Of a DNA stretch of 64,000 nt, positions 7,808-17,960 are shown piece by piece (position 1 is the first letter of the stretch; each line of letters starts with the position of its first letter). Source of the DNA: an uncultured bacterium (GTDB lineage Bacteria > Cyanobacteriota > Vampirovibrionia > Gastranaerophilales > Gastranaerophilaceae); NCBI GenBank assembly GCA_903868125.1, contig CAIPUE010000015.1:62001-126000 (forward strand), written 5' to 3'. Made by a program: the position numbers and the translations under genes. The notes beneath the pieces are model-generated. The model did no database searches and was not told the DNA's origin. It saw only the letters and a program-made list of their open reading frames with translations.

Positions 7808-9643
7808 ATGGTGAATGAAAGAATTACAGAAGGTATAGTCAGGGATCATTTTAAAAGTGATGCTTTATTTACATCAATAAAATGGGAAGAACAAAAATCT
7901 AATAGCAAGCGTATTTGTGAATTATTAAAAGGGCAATCTAAGGGTAAAGGCTCTGGGAGTGGCTATCCTGAATTTATTGTTACGTTTCCTATGGATAGCA
8001 ATTATTTGATTGTAGTTGAATGTAAACCTAATCCAAATGGGCATGAAAGTAAAGAACGAAATAAACCAATCGAATATGCTGTTGATGGAGTTTTACATTA
8101 TGCAAAAGCTCTTTCTAGTGATTATACCGTTTTGGCAATTGCTGTAAGTGGGGAGACCCAAGCAGAACTATGTGTTTCCCACTTTTTATGGAAAAAAGGT
8201 GCAAAAACACATAATGAAAATATTTCTGACAAAACCCTATTGTCAATAAATAACTACTTGAAATTATTTGAAAATGAACAATTTGCTGATAATTTAAGAA
8301 ATATTAATATAACATCAAAAGCTATAAAGCTAAACGAAGATTATAATAATTATTCAATTCCAGAGCAAGACAGAAATACAATGGTAAGTGCAATTCTTTT
8401 ATCTTTACTTCATGCCCCTTTTAGAGAGGGATATTCAAAAGAACCGACAACAAAAAGCTTGGGCGAAGCGATGATAAAAGCTGTAGAGGTTACATTAGAT
8501 ATAAATGGTGTTAAAAATAAAAATGCGATGGTTGGAGAATTCAGTAAATTATTAAATCAACCTATTTTTAACCAAGAAAAAATTAAAAATAAAAAAGAAA
8601 AAAATGCAAAAAAATCTATTGAAGTAATCAAAGAAATGGTTGCGTATTTACATAAAAATGTTTATCCATTGTTGAGTATGGAAGATGCAGGATTTGATAT
8701 TTTGGGCCGTTTTTACACCGAATTTATTAGATATGCAGGAAGTGAACAGAAACAGGGCTTAGTATTGACACCGTCTCATATAACTGATTTATTTTGTGAT
8801 TTGGCTCATCTCAATATAAATGATGTTATTTATGACCCTTGTTGTGGAACGGCAGGTTTTTTGGTATCAGGAATGAAGCGATTATTTGAATTGGCAGGAA
8901 ATGATTCTGATTTAAAAATTAAGATTAAAAATGAACAATTAATTGGGGTCGAAATGAGACCTGCAATGTATACTTATGCTTGTTCAAACATGATGTTACG
9001 CGGTGATGGTAAATCAAATATTTACTGTGGGGATTGTTTTCAAACAAAGGGTGCGGTTGAATTTCATAAACCAACAGTATCTTTCTTAAATCCTCCGTAT
9101 GACGTTGGAACAGCGGAGCAAATGAAGTTCATTGAGCATTCTTTGGATGTTGTAAGCAAACAAAATGGCAGAGTCATTGCCATTGTTCAAATGAGTTGTG
9201 GAATAAAAAATGAAAAAGATTTAATTGCTGTAAAAAAACGTTTACTTGAAAAACATCATCTAAAAGCAGTTCTTTCAATGCCTGACGATTTATTTTATCC
9301 TGTTGGTGTTGTAACTTGTATTATGATATTTGAGGCTAATAAATCTAATAAGGGTAGAAAAACTTGGTTTGGTTATTTTAAAGACGATGGATTTGAGAAA
9401 AGAAAATATCAGGGTAGAATTGATGCAAGAAATAAATTTTCAACAATACACGAAAAATGGTTAACGTCGTATAATAACCTTGATGAGATTGAAGGATTAT
9501 CTGTTAAACAAGAAGTGGAGGCAGAAGATGAGTGGTGTGCTGAAGCTTATATGGAAACGGATTATTCCACACTTTGTGAGGCTGATTTTATAAGAAAAAT
9601 GAATGATTATATTGCATTTAAATTTTTAAATGGTATTGAATAA
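7808..9643 (+). CDS. fused restriction endonuclease-adenine methyltransferase (BcgI-A-like)
   Basis: 611 aa with two activities in one chain. Residues about 1-130 form a PD-(D/E)xK nuclease-like domain with P54-E55 and E71-C-K73. A gamma-class N6-adenine methyltransferase domain follows, with motif I D343-PCCGTAGF and motif IV N428-PPY. Size, order and the following ~310-aa specificity gene match the type IIB/IIG BcgI layout (A subunit cuts and methylates, B subunit reads DNA). No separate HsdR is present. The stop overlaps the next start (TAATG). The frame is open for over 40 codons upstream of the ATG without a usual start codon. No clear Shine-Dalgarno is visible. Confidence 0.85.
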   Translation: MVNERITEGIVRDHFKSDALFTSIKWEEQKSNSKRICELLKGQSKGKGSGSGYPEFIVTFPMDSNYLIVVECKPNPNGHESKERNKPIEYAVDGVLHYAKALSSDYTVLAIAVSGETQAELCVSHFLWKKGAKTHNENISDKTLLSINNYLKLFENEQFADNLRNINITSKAIKLNEDYNNYSIPEQDRNTMVSAILLSLLHAPFREGYSKEPTTKSLGEAMIKAVEVTLDINGVKNKNAMVGEFSKLLNQPIFNQEKIKNKKEKNAKKSIEVIKEMVAYLHKNVYPLLSMEDAGFDILGRFYTEFIRYAGSEQKQGLVLTPSHITDLFCDLAHLNINDVIYDPCCGTAGFLVSGMKRLFELAGNDSDLKIKIKNEQLIGVEMRPAMYTYACSNMMLRGDGKSNIYCGDCFQTKGAVEFHKPTVSFLNPPYDVGTAEQMKFIEHSLDVVSKQNGRVIAIVQMSCGIKNEKDLIAVKKRLLEKHHLKAVLSMPDDLFYPVGVVTCIMIFEANKSNKGRKTWFGYFKDDGFEKRKYQGRIDARNKFSTIHEKWLTSYNNLDEIEGLSVKQEVEAEDEWCAEAYMETDYSTLCEADFIRKMNDYIAFKFLNGIE

Positions 9644-10578
9644 TGAAAAAATTAGATGAAATTTTTGATATATGGTATGGAGTAAATCTTGAATTTATAA
9701 ATTGTGAAGAAATTCAAAATGGTATTCCTTTTGTTTCTAGACAATCTGCAAATAATGGTGTAGCAGGTTATGTAAAACCTATAAACATAAATCCAAATCC
9801 TGCTCATAGTTTAAGTATTGCTGGGTCAGGGAGTGTTTTGACTACTTTTTATCATGATTATGAATATTATAGCGGAAGAGATGTTTATATTGTCAAACCT
9901 AAAATAGACCTTTCAAAAGAAGAAATGCTATATTACTGTTACGTTATTGAACAAAATAAATACAGGTATAATTACGGACGACAAGCGAATAAAACTTTAA
10001 AAAATATAAAAGTTCCTTCAGTAGATGAACTACCTGATTATGTTAAAAATAAAAAAACAATTTGCCCATTTAGTAAAAAAACTGTAATTAATGCAACATA
10101 TCAATTAAATACAGAAAACTGGAAATGGTTTTATTATTCTGATATATTTGATATTAAAGGTTCAAAAACTACTCCAAAATTATTACTTGAAGATTATGGC
10201 ATTGGTAATTATCCTTATGTTACAACGCAAGCAATCAATAATGGTGTTGAAAATTACTTTGATTATTACACAGAAGAAGGAAATGTTTTTACTGTTGATT
10301 CCGCTGTTTTGGGCTTCTGTTCATATCAAGAAAAATCTTTTTCCGCATCTGATCATGTTGAGAAACTAATCCCTAAGTTTAATTGCAATAAATATATTGC
10401 TATATTTTTAGCCACAGTAATTAACAAAGAACAATATAAATATAATTATGGACGAAAATGTAGTCAAACAAAATTAAAACAATCCAAAATAAAACTCCCT
10501 ATTACAGAACAGGGGGAACCTGATTGGGAATTCATGGAAAATTATATAAAATCCCTTCCTTATAGTAGTAATATTTAA
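9643..10578 (+). CDS. restriction-modification specificity subunit (HsdS/BcgI-B-like)
   Basis: 311 aa with two HsdS-like half-domains: about residues 1-135 ending in 'YNYGRQANKTLKNIKVPS', and about 145-300 ending in 'YNYGRKCSQTKLKQSKIKLP'. Each resembles a target recognition domain plus spacer, as expected for a subunit reading a bipartite site. It is shorter than type I HsdS (about 400) and close to BcgI-B. The start overlaps the stop of the fused nuclease-methylase by one base. It ends 3 bp before the convergent oppA stop. Confidence 0.85.
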   Translation: MKKLDEIFDIWYGVNLEFINCEEIQNGIPFVSRQSANNGVAGYVKPININPNPAHSLSIAGSGSVLTTFYHDYEYYSGRDVYIVKPKIDLSKEEMLYYCYVIEQNKYRYNYGRQANKTLKNIKVPSVDELPDYVKNKKTICPFSKKTVINATYQLNTENWKWFYYSDIFDIKGSKTTPKLLLEDYGIGNYPYVTTQAINNGVENYFDYYTEEGNVFTVDSAVLGFCSYQEKSFSASDHVEKLIPKFNCNKYIAIFLATVINKEQYKYNYGRKCSQTKLKQSKIKLPITEQGEPDWEFMENYIKSLPYSSNI

Positions 10579-10581
10579 TTT

Positions 10582-12420
10582 CTAACGCTTAATATAAATT
10601 TCATCTAAATTGTACGTAACCCCCGATAAAGGCGATGGGAATATATTGCCGAATTTTTTGCGTATTGCGATTACTCTGATGGGTGAATACAGATAAATTA
10701 TCGGCTTTTCATCGTAGATTATCTGCTGATATTCATCGTAGAGTTTTTTTCGGTCGTTAAAAGTAATTTTTAATGACGCTTCGTCAATTATTTTATCAAG
10801 CTTGATTTCCCAATCGAACCTATCCGTCGCTTTTCCGTCTGGTCTTTGGTTAAAAAGGTGCAAAGACCCCGTTGAATACCAGACATTTTTACCGTTATGA
10901 GGTTCTAACGGAGTTCCCGTAAGTCCCATTATAACCAAATCCCAGTCAAGTGAATTTACTAATTTATTGACGAGTGAATTGAATTCTACGGGTTTGAAAT
11001 TGACCTTCATCCCCAAATCTTCCAAATCCTGCTTAACCATGACGCCGATTGCTTCGCGTTCTGTGTTTCCTGCGTTTGTGTAAAGATCAAATTCAACTTT
11101 ATTATTCCGCTTATCGTATAAAATGCCTTTTTTCCAGTAAAATCCTGATTTTTCAAGGTAAGCTTTTGCCGTTTTTAAATCTTTCGTGTGTCCGTTTGCT
11201 AAATTTTTGTTTAAATAAATCGAATTTAGGCTTTCTGCGGTAAACAGAGGTGAAGCCAAGCCGTTTGCAATATTATTAACCATGTTTTGTCTGTCTATTG
11301 CCCAGTCGATAGCGTATCGGAAATTTTTATCGCCGAACCATGCCTGCTTTTTGGGGGTTACATAATATTTGCCCTGCTCGTTTTTCCGTTTGTTCATATT
11401 TATTGCTACAAACATAGTGCCTGTGTCGGGACCAATATTATAGATTACAAAATCCGATTTTGCCTCTCTTTTTTTATATCTGCCGACATTTGAACCTCGT
11501 AGCGAAATCGTATCAAGTTCTTTTGCTTCAAATTTCAAAATTTCGTTGTTTAAATCTCCGACAATCAAGTAAATAATCTTATCAAGATATGGCAATTTCT
11601 TTCCGTTCAGATTTATTTCATAATAATCAGGATTTCTTTCAAACACTATTCTTTGCGCCGGCACATACTCTTTAAGCTTGAAAGCACCGCTTATAACAAA
11701 ATTTTTCGGTGGTGTTGTCGTAGACCAAAAAGATTGAAAATATTTTTCGCCTTTTTTAACCACAGGCTCAAAAACATGCTTTGGCGCAATCGGTGCGGAT
11801 AAAATCCGCAAAAAAGGTGCAAAAGGTTTTATTGTTACAAATTTTACGGTAAAATCATCGACTTTTTCAACCTTTGGCAGCTGACCGTCAATCAAAACAG
11901 AATCACGTGTTGAGGTGTTTCCAAGCCCTGTCAAAATAATTTTGTTCCACGTAAAAACAACATCGTCCGCCGTAATCGGCTTATTATCAGACCATTTTAT
12001 CCCTTGTCTTAATTTGAATGTATAAGTTTTTCCATCAGGTGATATTTCAAAAGATTTTGCAAGTTTTGGAATAACTTCGCCGTCGTCAGCTCTTGTTGTG
12101 ACAAGTCCGTCAAACATGGTGTCTGCCATAGTCGCCGAGGTTGCGTCTTTTGTATTGAAAGGGTTGAAGGTTTTAGGTCCTTCACCAATTGTTGAAGCGA
12201 CCAACGCACCGCCAAAGTTTCCTATAGGAGATTGACTTTGCATATAATCAACCCCATTTATTGTAACTGTTTTTGGGGTTGGCGGGAATTTTACAGGCGC
12301 TAAAATTTCTGTTTTTTGAATTTTTACGGTTTCAATCTCAGGAATATCCGCATTAATAAAGAGTTTTAATGCAAATAAAATAAAAATTATTACTAATGCC
12401 GAATATAAAACTTTTTTCAT
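10582..12420 (-). CDS. oppA: peptide ABC transporter substrate-binding protein, OppA/DppA type
   Basis: 612 aa SBP_bac_5 family protein. It has a hydrophobic N-terminus (about residues 4-22) with no lipobox Cys, so it is secreted or anchored by the helix. Family signatures are clear: 'VIPKLAKSFEISPDGKTYTFKLRQGIKWSDNKPITADDV' near 115-155 and 'TDRFDWEIKLDKIIDEAS' near the end. It captures oligopeptides or similar solutes for the OppBC permease. It is separated from oppB by the restriction-modification genes on the opposite strand. Confidence 0.9.
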   Translation of the reverse strand: MKKVLYSALVIIFILFALKLFINADIPEIETVKIQKTEILAPVKFPPTPKTVTINGVDYMQSQSPIGNFGGALVASTIGEGPKTFNPFNTKDATSATMADTMFDGLVTTRADDGEVIPKLAKSFEISPDGKTYTFKLRQGIKWSDNKPITADDVVFTWNKIILTGLGNTSTRDSVLIDGQLPKVEKVDDFTVKFVTIKPFAPFLRILSAPIAPKHVFEPVVKKGEKYFQSFWSTTTPPKNFVISGAFKLKEYVPAQRIVFERNPDYYEINLNGKKLPYLDKIIYLIVGDLNNEILKFEAKELDTISLRGSNVGRYKKREAKSDFVIYNIGPDTGTMFVAINMNKRKNEQGKYYVTPKKQAWFGDKNFRYAIDWAIDRQNMVNNIANGLASPLFTAESLNSIYLNKNLANGHTKDLKTAKAYLEKSGFYWKKGILYDKRNNKVEFDLYTNAGNTEREAIGVMVKQDLEDLGMKVNFKPVEFNSLVNKLVNSLDWDLVIMGLTGTPLEPHNGKNVWYSTGSLHLFNQRPDGKATDRFDWEIKLDKIIDEASLKITFNDRKKLYDEYQQIIYDEKPIIYLYSPIRVIAIRKKFGNIFPSPLSGVTYNLDEIYIKR

Positions 12421-12528
12421 GCTACTAAATTAACATAAACAAACTTTTTTTTGACCTACACAGGTGGTATTTATCAGTTGATTTATTTCATCTTGCAATT
12501 CTTGAAGTTATGAATTTTAAATAATAAT

Positions 12529-13731
12529 TTATCCCCTAAGTCTTCTCAACTCTTCCAATTCGTTCTGGAACGGGGAGAGTTTTACCAATTTTTCAATAAC
12601 TCTCGGCATTATCGATATTACAGAATCGACTTCTTTTTCTGTTGTAAATCTGCTCAAACTAAATCTTATGCTTCCATGAAGGGCTGTAAATGGCACACCC
12701 ATTGCTCTTAGAACATGACTTGGTTCTAATGAGCCGGACGTACAAGCACTTCCTGAGCTCGCGCAAATGCCAAAATCGCTCAAATGAAGCAATATTAATT
12801 CGCCCTCAATGTATTCAAAGCCGATATTCGTGGTGTTTGGAACCCTATTGTTAAACCCGCTGTTTAACCGTGCGTTAAAAACAGTTTTTAAAATTGTACT
12901 TTCAAGTTTGTCCCGTAAACGTTTAACTTCTGTGGCTTCATATTCAAGACCTTCTTTTGCAAGTCTTGCAGCCTCTCCTATTGCAACAATATAAGGAACA
13001 TTCTCTGTCCCTGCACGTTTCCCACGTTCCTGATGCCCCCCGATGATTAGAGGTGAGAATAAGGTTCCTGATTTAACATACAGAGCCCCAACGCCCTTGG
13101 GAGCATGGAATTTATGCCCTGAAATACTTAGCAAATCAATATTTGCAGCCTGTACATCAATCGGAATTTTACCCGCCGCCTGTACCGCGTCAACGAAAAG
13201 CTTTGTGTCTTGATTTTTCGATTTGATAATTTGAGAAATTTTTTCAATCGGAAAGATTATTCCTGTTTCATTATTCGCCCACATGCAAGAAACAAGTGCT
13301 GTATTTGCATTGACGGTCTCCGCTAAAGTGTCTAAATTCAAGTCTCCGTTTGAATCAACGCCAATGTAATCAACCTTATAACCCTGTTTTTCAAGGGTTT
13401 TATAGAGGTTCAAAACGCAAGGATGTTCAACTTTTGTTGTTATAATGTGTTTTTTGGGTTTATTTGATTCTAAAACCCCTCTTATCGCCGTATTCGCACT
13501 TTCAGAACCGGATGCGGTAAAGAAAATTTCCTTATCGCTTTTTGCGTTGATAAAATCTCTAATCTGTTCGCGAGCTTTCGCTACAGCTTTTTGAGCCACA
13601 CCGCCAAAACTATATATGCTTGATGGATTTGCATAATTCTCTCCCAAGAAAGGTAACATTGCATCCAAGACTTGTCCGTCAACTCTTGTCGTCGCGTTGT
13701 TATCTAAGTAAATTAAGCATTTTTCTTTCAT
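12529..13731 (-). CDS. nifS: cysteine desulfurase NifS
   Basis: 400 aa PLP enzyme that takes sulfur from cysteine for Fe-S cluster assembly. The PLP lysine is K207 in 'SISGHKFHAPKG'. The catalytic Cys is C330 in 'SGSACTSG', a short loop as in NifS/IscS. It lies downstream of nifU in the same orientation, so NifU is the likely scaffold. No nitrogenase genes are nearby; the job is probably general Fe-S supply for hydrogenase and other enzymes. Confidence 0.95.
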   Translation of the reverse strand: MKEKCLIYLDNNATTRVDGQVLDAMLPFLGENYANPSSIYSFGGVAQKAVAKAREQIRDFINAKSDKEIFFTASGSESANTAIRGVLESNKPKKHIITTKVEHPCVLNLYKTLEKQGYKVDYIGVDSNGDLNLDTLAETVNANTALVSCMWANNETGIIFPIEKISQIIKSKNQDTKLFVDAVQAAGKIPIDVQAANIDLLSISGHKFHAPKGVGALYVKSGTLFSPLIIGGHQERGKRAGTENVPYIVAIGEAARLAKEGLEYEATEVKRLRDKLESTILKTVFNARLNSGFNNRVPNTTNIGFEYIEGELILLHLSDFGICASSGSACTSGSLEPSHVLRAMGVPFTALHGSIRFSLSRFTTEKEVDSVISIMPRVIEKLVKLSPFQNELEELRRLRG

Positions 13732-13756
13732 ATTTTTTTATATTTCCTTAATATTG

Positions 13757-13825
13757 TTGGGTTAGCAAACCCAAACTACTTTTCTACTTTTTGTGATTTT
13801 TTGTTGTCGGGCAGGAATGCCCGAC
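13757..13825. repeat. two REP-like palindromes between nifU and nifS
   Basis: A stem TTGGGTT-AGCA-AACCCAA spans 13757-13774, and GTCGGGCA-GGAA-TGCCCGAC spans 13806-13825, each followed by a CTAC(T) trailer. They sit in the nifU-nifS intercistronic gap and resemble the palindromes at 23970, 32775, 51575, 55545 and 60835. They could stabilise or attenuate the nifU mRNA. Confidence 0.75.
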
Positions 13826-13846
13826 CTACTTCTTACCGTTTCCTTT

Positions 13847-14671
13847 TTACTTTTCCACTTCGATTACTTCGATTTTTTCGTCAAGCATTTCTCTCAAAGT
13901 GGCTTCGACAAAATTTTTGAGAGTCATTGTCGAATTTTTGCATTTTGAACAGCAGCCTTTTAATTCCACATAAACCTTATTGTCGTCAATATCAATCAAA
14001 TCAATATCTCCGCCATCTTTTCTTAATTCTGTCGCTATTTGATTTTCTATTATGTCATTAATTTTAATAATTCTTTGGGTTTTTGTCAGTATAGGTTTTG
14101 CCTTAGAAATTTCGGAGCCATAATATTTATCCAAAATAGCCTGAATATCCGCTTTACAATTTCCGCAAGCACCGCCTGCTTTTGTGTAGTTGGTAACTTC
14201 TTCAAGCGTTTTAAGATTATTGTCTTTAATAGCGTTTAAAATCTGTTTTTCGGTAACACTGAAACATGTGCAAACCATTTTGTCTTTTTCATGAGGCGCA
14301 ACATCTTCCTTAAAATACTTGCTTAGTGCATTTTCCAGCGCTTCATGCCCCATAACCGAACAGTGCATTTTCTCAGGTGGAAGTCCGCCCAATCTATCTG
14401 CAATATCCTTATTGGTAATCTTTTTTACTTCATCAAGAGGTTTACCTATAATCATTTCGGTAAGAACGCTTGAACTTGCTACGGCAGAACCGCAGCCAAA
14501 AGTTTGAAATTTAGCATCGACTACCATATTATCCTTTATTTTTAGATATATTTTTAAAGCATCACCACAAACCAAAGAACCTGCTTCGCCGATTGCTTCT
14601 GCATCGTCAATTTTCCCAACATTTTTGGGGTTTCTGTAGTGTTCCATAACTTCTTTTGTATAATCCCACAT
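13847..14671 (-). CDS. nifU: Fe-S cluster assembly scaffold NifU (three-domain)
   Basis: 274 aa with the full three-domain NifU layout: an IscU-like domain (1-125, with 'LVCGD', 'FGCGSA' and 'MHCSVMGHE'); a BFD-like [2Fe-2S] domain (about 130-175, 'CTCFSV...GGACGNC'); and a C-terminal Nfu domain with 'GCCSKCKNS'. It assembles and hands on clusters using sulfur from NifS, encoded 115 bp downstream. A G-rich Shine-Dalgarno (AGGGAATTAATT) precedes the ATG. Confidence 0.95.
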   Translation of the reverse strand: MWDYTKEVMEHYRNPKNVGKIDDAEAIGEAGSLVCGDALKIYLKIKDNMVVDAKFQTFGCGSAVASSSVLTEMIIGKPLDEVKKITNKDIADRLGGLPPEKMHCSVMGHEALENALSKYFKEDVAPHEKDKMVCTCFSVTEKQILNAIKDNNLKTLEEVTNYTKAGGACGNCKADIQAILDKYYGSEISKAKPILTKTQRIIKINDIIENQIATELRKDGGDIDLIDIDDNKVYVELKGCCSKCKNSTMTLKNFVEATLREMLDEKIEVIEVEK

Positions 14672-14720
14672 AATTAATTCCCTTTTTATCTTTACCCTAA
14701 TATTTTACCCCAAAAAACAA

Positions 14721-15368
14721 TTATTTAATATCCGGAAACAGATAAATTTCTCCCGATATATTTCGCCACTTTATCCAACCGATTTTTTGAAGTTTATCTA
14801 TGTCAAATGCTATTATCAAAAGCCAATTGCCTTTAACTGAGGTTAGTTTTACATTTTGAGGCAGTGTAATTTTACCGATTGTTTGCGAGTCCTCGGAATT
14901 TGAGCTGTAAATGGTTTTAGTTTCTTCGGGCGCATCTTTCATATAATAAAGCCCGTATTTTCGTCCATAAATATTAAAAAACGTGCGCCAGTTCATAAAT
15001 CTGTATTCATCGTCTTTTTTAACCCAACCTTTTCGTCCGCCGTTTGAATTATAAACAACCTCAACCCAATCCTCGTTGTTATTTTCATCAGTCACTGTAA
15101 GAAATGCAAGGTCTTTTTTGGGTAAAAACACTGCAAAAAGATTACTTGCGGAAATATCAGGACAGTTATAAGTCTTGTTATCCCAAAGAATATTCAACAG
15201 TAATTGCGAATTTTCGTTAGGCTCTTTATAAATTTTGATTTGATTTGATGCTTGATAAACTCCGATAGAATTTGTGTTTATATTATTTACATAATAAGGC
15301 ATAACATCAGCGTGAACAGGCAGTATAAGCCCCAATCCAAAAGCTAAAATAACTAAGATTTTTTTCAT
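14721..15368 (-). CDS. secreted protein with two SH3-like stretches
   Basis: 215 aa from the ATG at 15368, chosen because GGGGG lies just before it; the longer reading would overlap pheT. It has a signal peptide (MKKILVILAFGLGLILPVHA). Two beta-rich, Trp-containing repeats ('DWVEVVYNSNGGRKGWVKKDDEYR' and 'NWLLIIAFDIDKLQKIGWIKW') resemble bacterial SH3 domains. It starts 16 bp after pheT. A periplasmic or cell-wall role is inferred. Confidence 0.65.
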   Translation of the reverse strand: MKKILVILAFGLGLILPVHADVMPYYVNNINTNSIGVYQASNQIKIYKEPNENSQLLLNILWDNKTYNCPDISASNLFAVFLPKKDLAFLTVTDENNNEDWVEVVYNSNGGRKGWVKKDDEYRFMNWRTFFNIYGRKYGLYYMKDAPEETKTIYSSNSEDSQTIGKITLPQNVKLTSVKGNWLLIIAFDIDKLQKIGWIKWRNISGEIYLFPDIK

Positions 15369-15384
15369 AATCCCCCTTCCAACT

Positions 15385-17850
15385 TTAAGTTCTGAGAGCA
15401 ATGTGCTCAAACTCTTTTTGTAAATTATCCTGAACCGATTTCATTTGAGCGTCAACTATTTCGTCCGTCAATGTTGCTTGCTCATCCTGCATTTTTACTC
15501 TAAAAGCAATACTTTTAAATCCTTCTTCAATATTTTCGCCTTTATAAACGTCAAAAACCTCGCAGCCTTTGAAAAGACTTGATTTAACAGCTTTTTTTAT
15601 AACTTTTTCGAGCTGTTCATAACTCACATTCTCTGGGACAATAAACGCCAAATCTCTTTGAACTTCAGGGAATTGAGGCAATTTTTTGTATCTTACTGTG
15701 GTTGGGTTTATCGCTTTTATAATTTCATCCAAGTTCACTTCAAACAAAAACGCTTCTTGATTTAATTTTAGTTTATTCTTTAAAATAGGATGAAGTTGCC
15801 CAATATATCCCAATTCTATAAGGTTTTTACCAAGCATAACTATTTTTGCGCTTCGATAAGGATGAAGCGAGTCGATATTTTCACAAGGTTTAAATTGAAT
15901 TCTATTTGAAAGATTAAGCTCCTCAAATAAATTTTCAAAAATCCCTTTTAAAGTATAAAAATCTGTACATTTGTCTGTCGCCTGCCATTTTGAGTGTTCG
16001 ATATTTCCGGTAACTACGCCGGAAAGCATCTTAATTTCGTCCACTCCGCTGTTTTTTTCATTCGCAGGAGTATTTTTAAAATAAACTTTTCCAATTTCGT
16101 AGGCCCAGAAAGATTTTTGGGCGTTATCATAATTATATTTCATACAATGTAAAACGTTTGCGATTAAAGTCTGCCTAAGCATTGTATATTCTTCGCTTTG
16201 CGCATTTTCCACTTTTACTGCTTTTTCTTCGTTATAATTGAGTGCAAATTGTTTTAGCAACGATTCACCGATTAAAGATGTAGTTATAATTTCGTTCAGC
16301 CCTGCAGCTAAGAGTGTTGAATTTATTTTATTTAAAGTCTGTTCTTCAAGCGAAATTACCGGAGACTGATTTTTGCTTGGCAAACTCGGTGCTATTTTGT
16401 CATATCCGTTAATTCTTGCAATTTCTTCAATTAAATCTATTTCCCTTGTTACATCGTTTATTCTGAACGACGGCACTTCAAATTTCGCTGCATTCTCATT
16501 TTTCCCGAGCAATTTAAACCCCAACTTTCCAAGGATTGAAACGCATTTTGAATTTTCTATCCCACAACCCAAAACTCTTTTTACCTGCGGAAATCTTAAA
16601 GTTATTTCTGAGTTTTCAAGTTCGTTTTCACCATCTTCGACTATCGCAACAACTTTTGCCTCAGCTAGTTCCGCCAAAAGCTGCATTGCGCGCATTAGAG
16701 CAGGCTTAACCGCTTCGATATCTACGCCTCGTTCAAATCTTGCACAGGCATCTGAGCGATACCCCACACTTCTTGAACTTTTTCTATTGCTTGACGGCAC
16801 AAAATAAGCCGCTTCAAGTGCAATTGCAGTCGTTTCTGTATCTATTTCAGAGTTTTGACCGCCGAAAACGCCCGCTAAGCAAACGCCCTCATCTTTTGTT
16901 GCAATTAAAACACTGTCATTGGTTAAACTTCTTTCCACCCCGTCAAGCGTAGTAATTTTTTCGCCGTCATATGCGCGTCTTACACATAAGTACCCGTCTA
17001 ATTTGTTTAAATCAAAAGCATGCAGGGGAATTCCGTATTCCAATAATACGTAATTCGTGATGTCAACAACATTGCTGATTGAGCGAATTCCGGAAGCAAT
17101 TAGTCTCTTTTGCATCCATGCCGGTGATGGCTTGATTTTTATATCTTTTAAAACACCTAAAGAATAATATTTACAAACATCGTTGTCAATGATTTCCACT
17201 TGAAATTTATCAGTGCTTAAATCAGTAGTGCTTGTTAGCGGTGAAAATTTCAGTTCCTTATCAAAAATTGCGCAAAGCTCTCTTGCAATGCCAATTACAG
17301 ACATTTGGTCGCCTCTGTTCGCAGTGGGTGCAACATCAAGGATTATATCTTCTTCAAGCCCTAAAACATCTTCCAACGGCTTCCCCAGCGCAATATCTTT
17401 AAACAAACGGTTTAAAACTAAAATGCCGTCTTCGCTTTGGTAATTTCTTTCCGTTAAACCGAGTTCGTCAGCCGAACAGAGCATGCCCTGAGAAACCACG
17501 CCACGAATTTCCGCCGGAGTAAGGATAAACATTTCACCGGTTTTTCTGGAAAATACTTCTGAACCTACTGAAGCATAAGGAATTATCTGCCCTTCTTCAA
17601 TATTTTGAGCTCCACAAACAACTGTTCTAGTTTCTAAACCTGTATCGACAGTTACTAAATGCAACTTGTCAGCGTTTGGATGTTGGTCGATTTTTACTAT
17701 TTTTGCGGTAATTATATTTTTAAATTGTGGCTTAATATATTCAATCGCATCTACTTCAAGCCCACTCATAGTAAGCTCGTGCGCTATTTGTTTTTCATTA
17801 AGCCCGCTTAAATCAACAAACTCATTTAACCAATTTAAAGATACTTGCAT
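15385..17850 (-). CDS. pheT: phenylalanine-tRNA ligase beta subunit
   Basis: 821 aa, full-length bacterial PheT. It has the N-terminal EMAP-like tRNA-binding domain (about 40-150, 'ITAKIVKIDQHPNADKLHLVTVDTG'), B3/B4 editing domain (about 210-380), B5 domain (about 400-475, 'INDVTREIDLIEEIARINGYDKI') and a C-terminal anticodon-binding ferredoxin-like domain ('FPEVQRDLAFIVPENVSYEQL'). It works with PheS as a heterotetramer. pheS is not adjacent; upstream is an acyltransferase gene. AAAGGAAT precedes the ATG. Confidence 0.97.
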   Translation of the reverse strand: MQVSLNWLNEFVDLSGLNEKQIAHELTMSGLEVDAIEYIKPQFKNIITAKIVKIDQHPNADKLHLVTVDTGLETRTVVCGAQNIEEGQIIPYASVGSEVFSRKTGEMFILTPAEIRGVVSQGMLCSADELGLTERNYQSEDGILVLNRLFKDIALGKPLEDVLGLEEDIILDVAPTANRGDQMSVIGIARELCAIFDKELKFSPLTSTTDLSTDKFQVEIIDNDVCKYYSLGVLKDIKIKPSPAWMQKRLIASGIRSISNVVDITNYVLLEYGIPLHAFDLNKLDGYLCVRRAYDGEKITTLDGVERSLTNDSVLIATKDEGVCLAGVFGGQNSEIDTETTAIALEAAYFVPSSNRKSSRSVGYRSDACARFERGVDIEAVKPALMRAMQLLAELAEAKVVAIVEDGENELENSEITLRFPQVKRVLGCGIENSKCVSILGKLGFKLLGKNENAAKFEVPSFRINDVTREIDLIEEIARINGYDKIAPSLPSKNQSPVISLEEQTLNKINSTLLAAGLNEIITTSLIGESLLKQFALNYNEEKAVKVENAQSEEYTMLRQTLIANVLHCMKYNYDNAQKSFWAYEIGKVYFKNTPANEKNSGVDEIKMLSGVVTGNIEHSKWQATDKCTDFYTLKGIFENLFEELNLSNRIQFKPCENIDSLHPYRSAKIVMLGKNLIELGYIGQLHPILKNKLKLNQEAFLFEVNLDEIIKAINPTTVRYKKLPQFPEVQRDLAFIVPENVSYEQLEKVIKKAVKSSLFKGCEVFDVYKGENIEEGFKSIAFRVKMQDEQATLTDEIVDAQMKSVQDNLQKEFEHIALRT

Positions 17851-17960
17851 TTTTAATTCCTTTATAAATTAATAAATCGGTACACGAATTGCACCATAAT
17901 ACTATCATTTATTCCGATTTTATAATAAATAAAGTTTAATGTAAATAAATGAACTAAAAA

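Noticed and set aside
12529-14671. nifU-nifS read as part of a nitrogen-fixation cluster
   Set aside because: No nifHDK or other nif genes nearby. NifU/NifS are general Fe-S assembly genes in many anaerobes.
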